DNA from: Acrocarpospora corrugata
GTDB taxonomy: Bacteria > Actinomycetota > Actinomycetes > Streptosporangiales > Streptosporangiaceae
Direction of reading: 5' to 3'
DNA: 64,000 nt
NCBI RefSeq assembly: GCF_009687845.1
Contig: NZ_BLAD01000036.1
Span: 186,001 to 250,000, forward strand
Positions within the stretch are counted from its first letter, which is position 1. Every line of letters starts with the position of its first letter. The notes under the pieces were generated by a model. The model did not search any database, was not told where the DNA came from, and was given only the letters and a program-made list of their open reading frames with translations. The translations under genes were made by a program, and so were the position numbers. This document shows, piece after piece, positions 1 through 9,212 of the stretch.

Positions 1-72
1 CGGGCCGCGGCCAGGAAGTGGCACAACTGGAAAGCCGCAGCCCAGGATATCCAGGACGAACTCAAGGACTAG
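1..72 (+). CDS. C-terminal end of an unidentified protein (5' truncated)
   Basis: An open frame enters from the left edge and ends at a TAG at 70-72. It gives 23 residues (RAAARKWHNWKAAA then QDIQDELKD), a charged, helix-like tail. The stop directly abuts the stop of the convergent otsA gene, with no base between them. Too little remains to name a family. That it is coding is inferred from the tight tail-to-tail packing and the plausible amphipathic composition. Confidence 0.5.
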   Translation, partial: RAAARKWHNWKAAAQDIQDELKD

Positions 73-1449
73 CTAGCTCTCCAGCGCCGTCAGGAACTCG
101 TTCGCCCATCGATCCACGTCGTGGGTGGCGACCCGGCGGCGCATCGAGCGCATCCGGCGTCCCAGCTCGTGCGGGGGCGCCTGCATGGCGGTCATCATCG
201 AGCGCTTCATGCCGTCGATGTCGTAGGGGTTGACCAGGTAGGCCTGGCGCAGTTCGTCGGCGGCGCCGGCGAACTCGCTGAGCACCAGCGCGCCGCGCAG
301 GTCGTGCCGGCAGGCCACGTACTCCTTGGCGACCAGGTTCATGCCGTCCCGGAGCGGGGTGACCATCATCACGTCGGCGGCGGAGTAGAGGGCGGCCAGT
401 TCGTCCCGGCCGAAGGACTGGTGCATGTAGGTGATGGGGGCGCGGCCGATCTCGCCGTACTCGCCGTTGATCCGGCCGACCTGGAGTTCGATGTCGTTGC
501 GCAGCCGGATGTACTCCTCGACGCGCTCCCTGGTCGGCGTCGCGACCTGGACGAACACCGCCTCGCCCGGCTTCAGCCTGCCCTCGGCGAACAGCTCGCC
601 GTAGGCCTTGAGGCGGGCCCTGATGCCCTTGGTGTAGTCCAGCCGGTCGACGCCCAGCAGCACGTGCTCGGGGTCGCCCAGTTCGGCCCTGATCTCCTTG
701 GCCCTGGCCATCACGTGAGATTCGCGGACCAGCTGGTCGAGCTCCCCGAAGTCCACCGAGATCGGGTACGCCTCGGCCCGCACGGTCCGGCCGTCGTCCA
801 GCTGGATGTCGTTCTTGACCGCGGAGACGCCCAGCATCTTCCGGCACAGCCGGACGAAGTTGGACGCGCCACCCGGGCGCTGGAAGCCCACCAGGTCGGC
901 GCCCAGCAGCCCCTCCAGCAGCTCGCGCCGCCACGGCAGTTGCTGGAACAGCTCCCCGGGCGGGAACGGGATGTGCAGGAAAAAGCCGATCTTCACGTCG
1001 GGGCGGAGCTTGCGCAGCATGCTGGGCACCAGCTGGAGCTGGTAGTCCTGCACCCACACCACGGCGCCGGGCGCGGCGGCGTCGGCCGCGGCCCGGGCGA
1101 AACGATCGTTGACCGCCTTGTACGCGTCCCAGAGCACCCGGGAGTAGATCGGCGGAGCCACCACGTCGTGGTAGAGCGGCCACAGGGTCGCGTTCGAGAA
1201 CCCCTCGTAGTAGAACTCGACTTCCATCGAGGACAGCGGCACCGGGATCAGGTGCATGCCGTCATGGTCGAACGGCTTGAGCTCCTCGCCCGCCGCTCCG
1301 GTCCAGCCGAGCCAGGCCCCGTCACGGCGCTGCATGACGGGCGCGATCGCGGTCACCAGACCGCCGGGACTACGGCGCCATGATTTTTCGCCCACTCGGT
1401 CGACCGGCAACCGGTTCGCGACGATCAGGAACGAGCTGGTGCCACGCAT
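73..1449 (-). CDS. otsA: trehalose-6-phosphate synthase (GT20)
   Basis: Transfers glucose from a nucleotide sugar to glucose-6-phosphate to make trehalose-6-phosphate in the cytosol, the first step of OtsAB trehalose synthesis. The 458 residues match the family length. Visible motifs are ANRLPV near residue 12, SPGGL near 28, the NATLWPLYH substrate segment near 85-93, VQDYQL near 132 (usually VHDYHL), VDRLDYTKG in mid-protein and [11 protein letters not shown] in the nucleotide-sugar domain. The ATG at 1449 is preferred over an upstream start because GGAGGG lies just before it and the conserved fold begins within ten residues. No otsB phosphatase is seen in the window. Identification is firm. 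Confidence 0.95.
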   Translation of the reverse strand: MRGTSSFLIVANRLPVDRVGEKSWRRSPGGLVTAIAPVMQRRDGAWLGWTGAAGEELKPFDHDGMHLIPVPLSSMEVEFYYEGFSNATLWPLYHDVVAPPIYSRVLWDAYKAVNDRFARAAADAAAPGAVVWVQDYQLQLVPSMLRKLRPDVKIGFFLHIPFPPGELFQQLPWRRELLEGLLGADLVGFQRPGGASNFVRLCRKMLGVSAVKNDIQLDDGRTVRAEAYPISVDFGELDQLVRESHVMARAKEIRAELGDPEHVLLGVDRLDYTKGIRARLKAYGELFAEGRLKPGEAVFVQVATPTRERVEEYIRLRNDIELQVGRINGEYGEIGRAPITYMHQSFGRDELAALYSAADVMMVTPLRDGMNLVAKEYVACRHDLRGALVLSEFAGAADELRQAYLVNPYDIDGMKRSMMTAMQAPPHELGRRMRSMRRRVATHDVDRWANEFLTALES

Positions 1450-1606
1450 GAGCCCTCCAGTGAACCATCGCCTTGGGACCACCATACGTAAGGTCCCCGG
1501 AACGGCACATACCCCCCACGAAGTGCACAATTCACGACCAAAGCTGTGAGAATGATCTCCCGCAGGTCGGCAGCCATGGCTGAGAGGTTTAGACCTTTTG
1601 GTTACA

Positions 1607-1620
1607 GTTTGATATCAAAC
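1607..1620. other. perfect 14-bp palindrome GTTTGATATCAAAC
   Basis: A perfect palindrome overlaps the stop codon of the minus-strand gene ending at 1615. It lies in the AT-richest part of the gap before otsA. It lacks a T-run on either strand, so it may be a protein-binding site or a weak bidirectional stop. Function unknown. Confidence 0.4.
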
Positions 1621-2400
1621 CTCGGGGGCAGGTGGCAGTGCGCGCTGCCGGCGCAGATCAGCCCGTACGGCCTGGGAGAGTCGTTTGGTCGCGGCCCGGT
1701 TCAACGCGCCGCCCGCGACGGCCCCGGTGAGGAAGGGGCCCAGAGTGGTGAGATGCCGCCCGAGCGTGCGCATCAGGCGGTTGCGCAGCGACGCCTTCGC
1801 CGCCGCGCCGAGCGCCAGCGTCACCGACGCCGGGCTGAGCGGGTCGACCCCGCGCTGTTTCGACCAGGCCACCGCGAACTGGGCGGCCCGCTGGCCCCCG
1901 CTGCCCTGGACCTGGATTCCGTAGGCTTCGTGCAGTTCCGCCAGCAGCTTGACCTCGATGGCCGCCACCACCAGGGTTTCCGCGACCAGCTGCGCCGGAG
2001 CGGAGAGCAGCAGTGGAGGGGCGGCGAACTCGGCCGCCGCGAGGGCGCCCCCGACCGCGCCGACGGCCGTCGTGGCCTTCACCGCGGTACGGACCAAGTC
2101 GTCGGCCAACTGCTCGCCGGTCAGGCCGTAATGATGCTCCTGCAGGGTCACGAGATCTCGGATCGGCAGCCTGGGCGCGATGCTCATGAACACATCGGCC
2201 AGCCAGCGCCCCCGCCCGACCCCGGACGCGCCCGCCTTCCTGGCGGAGACGACCAGCGCCTTGCTGAGACGGCCGAGCAGCCGTCGCCGCTCGGCCCCGT
2301 CCGTCTCCGCTGGGGACCCGTCCTGTGAGACGAGCTTGCCGACGAGCTCGGCTACCTCGTCCGGTCTTTCCTTCGATCGATCCGCTTCAGAAGCCATCAA
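1615..2400 (-). CDS. conserved hypothetical helical protein, EcsC-like
   Basis: 261 residues with a charged, probably disordered N-terminus (about 1-45), then mostly amphipathic and hydrophobic helices. A Gly/Ala-rich stretch lies near 110-140 (TAVGAVGGALAAAEFAAPP). A segment near 150-165 (VKLLAELHEAYGI) recalls the EcsC family, whose members carry a similar 'aEihgaYG' patch. It ends in an Arg-rich tail. The gene is 16 bp downstream of the DUF4193 gene on the same strand, so co-transcription is likely. The EcsC resemblance is from pattern only, and no catalytic motif is visible. Function unknown. Confidence 0.6.
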   Translation of the reverse strand: MMASEADRSKERPDEVAELVGKLVSQDGSPAETDGAERRRLLGRLSKALVVSARKAGASGVGRGRWLADVFMSIAPRLPIRDLVTLQEHHYGLTGEQLADDLVRTAVKATTAVGAVGGALAAAEFAAPPLLLSAPAQLVAETLVVAAIEVKLLAELHEAYGIQVQGSGGQRAAQFAVAWSKQRGVDPLSPASVTLALGAAAKASLRNRLMRTLGRHLTTLGPFLTGAVAGGALNRAATKRLSQAVRADLRRQRALPPAPEV

Positions 2401-2416
2401 CGGACCCTTCCCTCAA

Positions 2417-2716
2417 TCAGGCGGCACACTCGCGGCAGACCTGTTGCCCGTTCTTTTCCGAAGCCAGCTGGCTTCGGTGGTGCACCAGGAAGCACCGGGA
2501 ACAGGTGAACTCGTCGGCCTGACGAGGAATCACCCGGAGCGAGAGCTCCTCGTTGGAAAGGTCAGCCCCCGGCAGCTCAAGCGACTCGGCCAGGTCGGTC
2601 TCGTCGATGTCGATGCTGCCCGACGACTTGTCGCTGCGCCGCGCCTGGAGTTCCTGAAGGCTGTCCTCATTCAGGTCGTCATCTGTCTTGCGCGGGCTGT
2701 CGTAGTCGGTAGCCAT
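2417..2716 (-). CDS. DUF4193 family protein
   Basis: 99 residues matching the actinobacterial DUF4193 family end to end: the MATDYDSPRKTDDD start, DKSSGSIDID, LPGADLSNEELS, and a C-terminal zinc-ribbon-like part with CSRC, LVHHRSQL and CREC. The two Cys pairs suggest a bound metal. The family is widespread in actinobacteria and has no settled function that I know of. The gene leads a likely two-gene unit with the hypothetical protein downstream. About 270 bp of non-coding DNA upstream should hold its promoter. Confidence 0.9.
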   Translation of the reverse strand: MATDYDSPRKTDDDLNEDSLQELQARRSDKSSGSIDIDETDLAESLELPGADLSNEELSLRVIPRQADEFTCSRCFLVHHRSQLASEKNGQQVCRECAA

Positions 2717-2985
2717 GTGCGTACTCCATCCCCCTCATCTATCTGTCTGCGCGGTGTCGCGCGTGCTAACGCTCGGAAGGCCAATCTTGTGCCCGCATCT
2801 TCCAGGAGATTTTGCAATCGGTACCCCGGAAGCGCCGACACTGAACCTTCCGACACGCGGACGGCCCCCGCCGACAAGGCTCCAGTTAGCCAAATATGGC
2901 GAAACCACAGCATTGGCGGGATGACCCACCGCGTTCGACGGCACATCCAACCACATGTACGGGGCTGATGTGCAGCAGGGTCGTA

Positions 2986-4335
2986 TCAGCGCGCCGACGG
3001 AGTTGTCACGGGCGGTCCACCCATGAGTCGCACCGTCACCACGAGGCCGCCGCCGTCCCGGGGGACAGCGGTCACCGTCCCCCCATGCGCCCGGACAATC
3101 GCCCGCACGATGGACAAACCAAGCCCCGCGCCCTTGGCCGACTCGACCCGATCGGCGTGCAACCGCCGGAAGGGTTCGAAAATACTGTCCACCTCGTACG
3201 CGGGGACATACGGTCCCGTGTTCGCGACCTGAACAACCGCGCCCCCCTCGACAATTCCCGAACGCACCCAGACCTTTCCATCGCCCCCGTTGTACTTGAT
3301 CCCGTTCTCCACCAGATTCGACACGCAGCGCTCCAGCAGCACCGGATCGCCCAGCGTGCTGGCCGGATGCAGGTCGTGGTCGATCTGCACGTCCTCCTGG
3401 GCGGCCTGGTTCGCCAGCTGCTCGATCGCCGTCTTGGCGACCTCGGTGACGTCCACCGGCTTGCGCACCGACAGCGCCCGCTCGCTGCGGGCCAGCAGCA
3501 GCAGCCCCTCGATCAGGCGCTCGTTGCGGGCGTTGGTGCCCAGCAGGGTCCTGCCCAGCACCCGCAGGTCGTCAGAGGCCTCCGGGTCCGACAGGGCCAC
3601 CTCCAGCACGGTCCTGTTGATCGCCAGCGGGGTGCGCAGCTCGTGCGAGGCGTTGTCGACGAACCGGCGCTGCGCGTCGAAGGCGGTGTTCAGCCGGGTC
3701 AGCATGGCGTCGAAGGTGTCGGCCAGCTCCTTCAGCTCGTCGTCGGGGCCGTGCAGGTCGATCCGCTCGTGCGCCAGCGAGGTGCCGGACAGCTTCCTGG
3801 CGGTCGCGGTCATCTGCATGATCGGTTTCAACGCCCGGTCGGCCACCACGTAGCCGAGCATCACGGCCAGGATCCCGATGCCGAGCAGCGCCAGCAGCCC
3901 CCGGGTGATCAGCCCGCTCAGCACCGTGGTGGTCACCGTCCCGTTCCTGACGGTGATCTCCTCGTTCCAGTAGTCGATCAGCTGCTGCGGGATGCCCTGC
4001 GGCACGCTCAGCCGGACCCGCAGCGCGCTGTCCAGCACCGGGCGGACCAGGATGTACATCACGACCAGCAGCAGCGCCCCCGCGACGAAGAAGAGCGTGC
4101 TGTAGGTGATGGTGAGCCGCCACCGGATGCTCATCCGGTCCGGCAGCGCCTTGAGGCGCTCTCCGAGGCCGGGCGACGGCACCGGATGCGGGGCGAGCGG
4201 CGGCGGCCCGTCCCACGCGGGCGGCCCGCTGGGCGGCGGCGGGACCTGACTGCGGTACGGCCCCGTGCCCATCGCGGACACCATCCGCTGCGCCCGCTGG
4301 GGTGCGGTCTCGGTCAGGTCTCGCGGCTCGGTCAC
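2986..4335 (-). CDS. HAMP-domain sensor histidine kinase
   Basis: 449-residue membrane sensor kinase. Residues 1-65 are a Pro-rich cytosolic tail. One membrane helix is near 75-100, an extracytoplasmic loop of about 45 residues follows, and a second helix lies near 140-165. HAMP comes next, then a phosphoacceptor H-box SHELRTPLA (His near 230), an N-box NLVENGIKYN and the G-box GAGLGL. The GTG start overlaps the stop of the response-regulator gene by 4 nt (CTGTGACC), so the two are translationally coupled. The signal is unknown. It autophosphorylates on His and passes phosphate to the adjacent regulator (family knowledge). Confidence 0.92.
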   Translation of the reverse strand: MTEPRDLTETAPQRAQRMVSAMGTGPYRSQVPPPPSGPPAWDGPPPLAPHPVPSPGLGERLKALPDRMSIRWRLTITYSTLFFVAGALLLVVMYILVRPVLDSALRVRLSVPQGIPQQLIDYWNEEITVRNGTVTTTVLSGLITRGLLALLGIGILAVMLGYVVADRALKPIMQMTATARKLSGTSLAHERIDLHGPDDELKELADTFDAMLTRLNTAFDAQRRFVDNASHELRTPLAINRTVLEVALSDPEASDDLRVLGRTLLGTNARNERLIEGLLLLARSERALSVRKPVDVTEVAKTAIEQLANQAAQEDVQIDHDLHPASTLGDPVLLERCVSNLVENGIKYNGGDGKVWVRSGIVEGGAVVQVANTGPYVPAYEVDSIFEPFRRLHADRVESAKGAGLGLSIVRAIVRAHGGTVTAVPRDGGGLVVTVRLMGGPPVTTPSAR

Positions 4336-4985
4336 AGCTTGTACCCCACCCCGGGCACGGTCTCGATGACCTGGGGCTCACCGAGCTTCTTGCGCAGCGT
4401 CATCATGGTCACCCTGACCACGTTGGTGAACGGGTCGATGTGCTCGTCCCACGCCTTGTCCAGCAGGTCCTCCTGGCTGACCACGGCGCCCTCGGCGCGC
4501 AGCAGCTCCTCCAGGACCGCGAACTCCTTCTTGGTCAGCGCGACCTCGGCGCCGTCCCTGGTGACCAGGCGTTTACCCGGATCCAGCCGGACGCCGGAGC
4601 GTTCGAGCACCGGCGGCAGCGCGGGCGCGGAGCGGCGGCCGAGCGCGCGGACCCGGGCGATCAGCTCCAGGAACGCGAACGGCTTGGACAGGTAGTCGTC
4701 GGCGCCCAGGTCCAGGCCCTCGACCCGGTCGTCCACGTCCCCGGCCGCGGTCAGCATGATGATCCTGGTCGCGGTCCGGTCGGCCACCAGCCGCCTGGCC
4801 ACCTCGTCCCCGTGCACCTTGGGCAGGTCGCGGTCCAGCACGACCACGTCGTAGTCGATATAGCTGGTCTTCTCCAGCGCCTCCGCGCCGTCGTAGGCCA
4901 CGTCCACGGCCATCGCCTCACGGCGCAGCCCGGTCGCGATCGCGTCGGCGAGCACCCGCTCGTCCTCGACCACCAGTACTCGCAT
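4332..4985 (-). CDS. OmpR/PhoB-type response regulator
   Basis: 217 residues: a receiver domain (1-115) with VVEDE acid pocket, phosphoacceptor Asp in VVLDRDLPK (near 50), conserved Thr in MLTAAG and Lys in SKPF, followed by a winged-helix DNA-binding domain (about 130-217, ending VPGVGYKL). Two ATGs lie in frame. The one at 4985 is chosen because GAGGAGG then sits 6 nt upstream, whereas it would touch the ATG at 4991. It forms an operon with the kinase downstream. Targets unknown. Confidence 0.93.
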   Translation of the reverse strand: MRVLVVEDERVLADAIATGLRREAMAVDVAYDGAEALEKTSYIDYDVVVLDRDLPKVHGDEVARRLVADRTATRIIMLTAAGDVDDRVEGLDLGADDYLSKPFAFLELIARVRALGRRSAPALPPVLERSGVRLDPGKRLVTRDGAEVALTKKEFAVLEELLRAEGAVVSQEDLLDKAWDEHIDPFTNVVRVTMMTLRKKLGEPQVIETVPGVGYKL

Positions 4986-5184
4986 CGACATCCTCCTCGT
5001 GACCGCTCCCGACGCCTCATTCTCCCGCGTCCACCGGTAAGCCCACGGTAAGCGTGACTCAGTGCACAAAATCTCCTGGTTTAGTGTTACCCGCCTCGTG
5101 GGTAAAGGAGGCACACACACCCCTCTGTCCGATGCCGGGGAAGGCCACGTCCTCCCCAGGTGGACCGTTGAGAAAGTAGGTGAG

Positions 5185-5349
5185 ATGGGCGAGTTCACGA
5201 CCACGATCGAAACCCGGCTCGACCAGGCCTATAAGGGACTTCAGGAGGCCAGGACCAGCGGCGACGATTTTCTCGCCGACACCCTCACCGCCGAGATCGA
5301 AGATCTCCGGAGGCTGGCCGACGACCACGGCATCCCGCTTCCGCGCTGA
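5185..5349 (+). CDS. small conserved actinobacterial protein (54 aa)
   Basis: 54 residues beginning MGEFTTTIETRLDQAYKGL and rich in acidic residues and Ala/Leu. It should form two helices. An AGGTGAG ribosome-binding site directly precedes ATG 5185. The frame stays open further upstream, but only without conserved-looking sequence. Similar short proteins occur widely in actinomycetes without an assigned role. It converges on the IMPase-family gene across a shared hairpin. Confidence rests on the good RBS and typical codon use. Confidence 0.7.
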   Translation: MGEFTTTIETRLDQAYKGLQEARTSGDDFLADTLTAEIEDLRRLADDHGIPLPR

Positions 5350-5366
5350 CCGGCGACAGTTGTCCT

Positions 5367-5398
5367 CGCCCCCATCGGCCTACCGGCCGGTGGGGGCG
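5367..5398. terminator. bidirectional hairpin between convergent genes
   Basis: A stem of 14 pairs (CGCCCCCATCGGCC against GGCCGGTGGGGGCG, one T-G wobble) with loop TACC. It sits just after the 54-residue gene (+) and over the last codons of the IMPase-family gene (-). There is no clear U-tract, as is common in high-GC actinomycetes. Confidence 0.65.
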
Positions 5399-6186
5399 TC
5401 GCGTTCCGGGTCCAGTGGCGCGAGCAGGCCGGTCAGCTCCTCGAACAGCCCAGGCGCCGCGCAGACGGTCAGCTCCGGGCTGTGCGGCCTGCCGGCCAGG
5501 CCGCCGATCCGCGCTCCCGCCTCGACCGCGATCAACCCGCCCGCGGCGTAGTCCCAGTACTGAGTGCCGCGCTCGTAGTAGGCGTCCACCCGGCCTGACG
5601 CGACCGAGCAGAGGTCGACCGCGCACGAGCCGCCGCGCCGGATGTCGCGCACCCGGGGCAGCACCTGGGTGAGGACCTCGGCCTGGACGATCCGCCGGGA
5701 CGCCGCGTAGCCGAAGCCGGTGGCGACCAGGGCTCTGTCCAGCGGCACGCCGGTGTTGCAGTGCAGCCGCTCCCCCGCCAGCCAGGCGCCGCCGCCCTTG
5801 GTGGCGGTGTAGAGCTCGCCCATCGGGACGGCGTTGACGACGCCGGCGACGATCTCCCCGGCCACTTCGACGCCGATGCTGATGGCCCAGGCGGGCAGGC
5901 CGTACAGGAAGTTGACGGTGCCGTCGATGGGGTCGACGACCCAGCGGACCCGGCCCTGACCTGGGACGTCGCCGCCTTCCTCGCCGAGGATGGCGTCGGC
6001 GGGCCTGGCCGCCTTGATCCTGGCCCGGATCAGGTCCTCGGTCTCGCGGTCGAGGGCGGTGACGACGTCGGTGGGGCTGGACTTGGTGTCGATGACCTCC
6101 GGCCTGGCCGGGCGTTTGGCCAGCAGGAGGTCACCGGCCTCGACGGCGATGTCGGTGGCCAGGGCGAGCAGATCGTCGGGGCTCAT
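5380..6186 (-). CDS. inositol monophosphatase family protein
   Basis: 268 residues, typical for the Li-sensitive, Mg-dependent phosphatase family. The metal-binding motifs are all present: GEEGG near 70, WVVDPIDGTVNF near 82-93 and WDYAAG near 215. The substrate may be inositol-1-phosphate, histidinol phosphate or another sugar phosphate, which sequence alone does not settle. The gene is 10 bp downstream of the S9 peptidase gene on the same strand and may be co-transcribed with it. Confidence 0.92.
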   Translation of the reverse strand: MSPDDLLALATDIAVEAGDLLLAKRPARPEVIDTKSSPTDVVTALDRETEDLIRARIKAARPADAILGEEGGDVPGQGRVRWVVDPIDGTVNFLYGLPAWAISIGVEVAGEIVAGVVNAVPMGELYTATKGGGAWLAGERLHCNTGVPLDRALVATGFGYAASRRIVQAEVLTQVLPRVRDIRRGGSCAVDLCSVASGRVDAYYERGTQYWDYAAGGLIAVEAGARIGGLAGRPHSPELTVCAAPGLFEELTGLLAPLDPERDAPTGR

Positions 6187-6196
6187 GCCGTCCAGG

Positions 6197-8167
6197 CTAG
6201 CGAGTCGGCCACTCCGGGCCGAGATCGATGAGGCCGGAGACGGCGGGCGGATCGAAGGCGGGCTCCAGGTGGCGGTAGACGAAGGTGAGGACGGTGTCGT
6301 ACCAGGCGATGACGTTGCCCGGCTTGAGGATCCAGTGGCCCTCGTCGGGGAAGTAGAGGAAGCGGGATTCGGCGTCGGTGCGGCGCAGGTCCCACCAGAG
6401 GCGCAGGGCCTCGCCGATCGGCACCCGGTAGTCCTTGTCGCCGTGGATCACCAGCAGCGGGGTGGTGATCTTGTCGAGGGACAGGTGCGGGGAGAGCCGC
6501 TGGTAGGCCGGGCCGCCGGGCTCGCCCCACTCGCGCTGCCAGTACATGGCGGCGTCGGTGGTGCCGGCGAACTGCTCCATGTCCCAGGCGGAGGCGTGGG
6601 TGACGATCGCCCTGAAGCGGTCGGTGTGCCCGGCGACCCAGTTGGCCATGTAGCCGCCGAAGGAGCCGCCCATCGCGGCGGTCCTGCCGTGGTCGATCTC
6701 GGGCCGCTCGACCGCGGCGTCGGTGATCGCCATCAGGTCGCCGAAGGTGGCGGGGCCCCAGTTGGCCCAGCCGCGGTCGATCATCGCCTGGCCGTACCCG
6801 GTGGACATGCAGGGGTCGGGGAGCAGGACGGCGTAGCCGTGCGCGGCCATGATCCACGGGTTCCACCGCCAGGACCAGTCGTTCCAGCTGCCGACCGGAC
6901 CGCCGTGGATCCAGAGCAGGAACGGCGCCGGCTTGTCGGCGGAGGCGCCCTCGGGCAGGACCAGCCAGGCGCGGAGCTCGGTGCCGTCCTCGGCCGTCGC
7001 GAAGACCTCGGTGAGGGTGCCGGGGAGTTCCATCGCGGGGGCCGGGGCTGGCAGGTACTCCACCGTGCCGTCCCTGGTGACCCTGACGGGGGCGGGCGCG
7101 GCGTCCACGGCGCTGCGCAGCGCGTAGAGGCTGCCGTCGGGGGCGGGGTTGAGCTGCGTGTACGCGCCGTCGTCGGCGGTCAGCCTGATCGGGTCGCCGC
7201 CGTCCAGCGGGAGCTGGAAGATCGGGCGGCGGCCGCGGTGGTCGGCGGTGACGTAGACGCAGTCCTGACCCCAGGCGACGTCCATCGGGAAGAGCTCGCC
7301 GCCGAGCGGCCGGCCTTCGCCGGTGGCCAGGTCGATCACCCACAGCTCCCAGGCCGCCGACCGGTCGACCGCGCCGTGCCGCTCCCGCAGGCAGGCCACC
7401 CGGCCGCCGTCGGGCGAGATCCGGACCGGGCCGGTGAAGTCGTGGTGCTCGTCGGCGGCCAGCACCCGGCGCTCGCCGCCGAGCGCGACCAGCTCCGACC
7501 GGGAGTTGCCCGCGCCGGTGGAGACCCGCCAGGTGGTGACGACGGTGGAACCGTCCGGGGAGACGTCGAAAGCGCCCTGGTCGAGGGCGCGGCCGGGTTC
7601 CGGGGTGAGGTCGGTGCCGTCGAGCCGGAACAGCCGGGTCTGGGCCGGGCCGAGGTCGTGGTCCCAGTACCTGACCGGGTAGTCGTCGTGCAGGATCGCG
7701 GTGACCCCGGCGTCCTTGCGCGCCTTGCGGCGGCCGGCCTCGGTCTCCAGGTCCCCGGGGAGCACCTGGGCGGCGTACACGATCGAGTCGCCGCCCGCCC
7801 GCGCCTCGCCGATCCCGCCGGGCCTGGACGCCAGGCGGCGCGGCTCGCCGCGCTCGGGCAGCAGCCACAGGGCGGGCACCTCGGGGTCGGCGTCCTTCTC
7901 GGCCGGGTCCGGGCGGCGGGACACGAACAGCAGCCCGCCGTCCGGCGTGAACTCCGCGCCCGCCTCCCCCTTCGCCGACCGGGTCAGCCGGTACGGCTCC
8001 GCGTCCGCCGCCAGCGGGATCTCCCACAACGCCGTGCCGTAGGTCTTCCCGTCCGGATCGAGGGACTGAACCACCGCCACCAGCCGGGTCGCGTCGGGAG
8101 AGAGCCGGAGCGCCGTCACCCGCGGGACCGCCACATACCGGCGGACATCCTGGAAGATCGAGGTCAT
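6197..8167 (-). CDS. prolyl oligopeptidase family (S9) serine peptidase
   Basis: 656 residues with an N-terminal beta-propeller region (about 1-380, repeated SPDG-type strands) and a C-terminal alpha/beta-hydrolase domain. The catalytic Ser lies in GGSFGGYMAN (near 505), the Asp in HGDKDYRVPI (near 590) and the His in DEGHWI (near 620). No signal peptide is seen, so it is likely a cytosolic acylaminoacyl- or dipeptidyl-peptidase acting on short peptides. Its start is 70 bp from the divergent ferrochelatase gene. Confidence 0.93.
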   Translation of the reverse strand: MTSIFQDVRRYVAVPRVTALRLSPDATRLVAVVQSLDPDGKTYGTALWEIPLAADAEPYRLTRSAKGEAGAEFTPDGGLLFVSRRPDPAEKDADPEVPALWLLPERGEPRRLASRPGGIGEARAGGDSIVYAAQVLPGDLETEAGRRKARKDAGVTAILHDDYPVRYWDHDLGPAQTRLFRLDGTDLTPEPGRALDQGAFDVSPDGSTVVTTWRVSTGAGNSRSELVALGGERRVLAADEHHDFTGPVRISPDGGRVACLRERHGAVDRSAAWELWVIDLATGEGRPLGGELFPMDVAWGQDCVYVTADHRGRRPIFQLPLDGGDPIRLTADDGAYTQLNPAPDGSLYALRSAVDAAPAPVRVTRDGTVEYLPAPAPAMELPGTLTEVFATAEDGTELRAWLVLPEGASADKPAPFLLWIHGGPVGSWNDWSWRWNPWIMAAHGYAVLLPDPCMSTGYGQAMIDRGWANWGPATFGDLMAITDAAVERPEIDHGRTAAMGGSFGGYMANWVAGHTDRFRAIVTHASAWDMEQFAGTTDAAMYWQREWGEPGGPAYQRLSPHLSLDKITTPLLVIHGDKDYRVPIGEALRLWWDLRRTDAESRFLYFPDEGHWILKPGNVIAWYDTVLTFVYRHLEPAFDPPAVSGLIDLGPEWPTR

Positions 8168-8225
8168 TGTCCGAACCTACCCCCGGACGAGCACACGCCG
8201 AGAAGAGACCGGCCTGATCGCGGCC

Positions 8226-8237
8226 TAGGCTGAACGC
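8226..8237 (+). promoter_or_regulatory. candidate -10 element giving a leaderless ferrochelatase mRNA
   Basis: TAGGCT at 8226-8231 is followed by 6 nt and then ATG 8238. No Shine-Dalgarno sequence is present. The spacing places the transcription start at or beside the A of ATG. No clear -35 was recognised. Confidence 0.4.
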
Positions 8238-9212
8238 ATGGGGAATTATGACGCGCTGGTCGTGGTGTCGTTCGGCGGCCCCGAGCGGCCCGAGGACGTG
8301 CTGCCGTTTCTCGAGAACGTCGTCCGCGGCCGGGGGGTGCCGCGCGAACGGCTGCTGGCGGTGGAGGCGCACTACCAGCGCTTCGGCGGGGTCAGCCCGA
8401 TCAACCAGCAGTGCCGGGAGCTGGTCGCCGCGCTGGAGGGCGTCGTGGACGTGCCGGTGTACTGGGGGAACCGGAACTGGCATCCGTACCTGACGGACAC
8501 CGTCCGCCAGATGGCGGCCGACGGGGTGCGGCGGGCCGCCGCGTTCGCGACGGCTGCGACGAGTTCGTATTCGAGCTGCCGGCAGTACATCGAGGACATC
8601 GCGCGGGCCACCCGGGAGGTCCAGGACGCGCCGCGGCTGGTCAAACTGCCGCACTTCTACGACCACCCCGGGTTCATCGCGGCCATGACGGACCGCACCC
8701 GGGCCGCGCTGGACGAGGTGGGGGAAGACGCGCGGCTGGTGTTCACCGCGCACAGCGTCCCGCTGTCGATGGCCGCCAAGTCCGGGCCGCGGGGCGGAGC
8801 CTACGAGGCCGAACTGCGGGCGGCCTCCGCGCTGGTCGCGCAGGCGTGCGGGACGGGGGACTTCGACCTGGTGTGGCAGAGCCGCAGCGGGCCGCCGCAG
8901 GTGCCCTGGCTGGAGCCGGACGTCTGCGACCACCTGGAGGAACTCCACGCCCAGGGGACCGAGGCCGTCGTCCTGGTGCCGATCGGGTTCGTCTCCGACC
9001 ACATGGAGGTCCGCTACGACCTCGATCTGGAGGCGGCGGCCAAGGCGGCCGAGCTGGGCCTGCGGCTGGCCAGGGCGGGCACGGCGGGCACCCATCCCCG
9101 GTTCGTGTCCATGATCAAGGAGCTGATGGACGGGCCCGAGCCGGTCCCGTGCCCGGTGGACTGCTGCGTCATTGGTTCGGGTAGGCCAGCGCGTACGCCT
9201 CCGACAGGCTGA
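8238..9212 (+). CDS. hemH: ferrochelatase (coproporphyrin III type)
   Basis: 324 residues of the ferrochelatase family, which inserts Fe2+ into a porphyrin. In actinobacteria the substrate is coproporphyrin III (CpfC), with heme made later by decarboxylation (established for the phylum). Visible: LVVSFGGPE at the N-terminus, VYWGNRNWHPY, the metal-site His in FTAHSVP (near 171), QSRSGPP and PIGFVSDHMEV. Cys residues in SSCRQY and the C-terminal CPVDCC recall the [2Fe-2S] ligands of actinobacterial enzymes. Its last 44 nt overlap the convergent transglycosylase gene, so the tail after CVIGSGRP may be an extension. Confidence 0.93.
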   Translation: MGNYDALVVVSFGGPERPEDVLPFLENVVRGRGVPRERLLAVEAHYQRFGGVSPINQQCRELVAALEGVVDVPVYWGNRNWHPYLTDTVRQMAADGVRRAAAFATAATSSYSSCRQYIEDIARATREVQDAPRLVKLPHFYDHPGFIAAMTDRTRAALDEVGEDARLVFTAHSVPLSMAAKSGPRGGAYEAELRAASALVAQACGTGDFDLVWQSRSGPPQVPWLEPDVCDHLEELHAQGTEAVVLVPIGFVSDHMEVRYDLDLEAAAKAAELGLRLARAGTAGTHPRFVSMIKELMDGPEPVPCPVDCCVIGSGRPARTPPTG

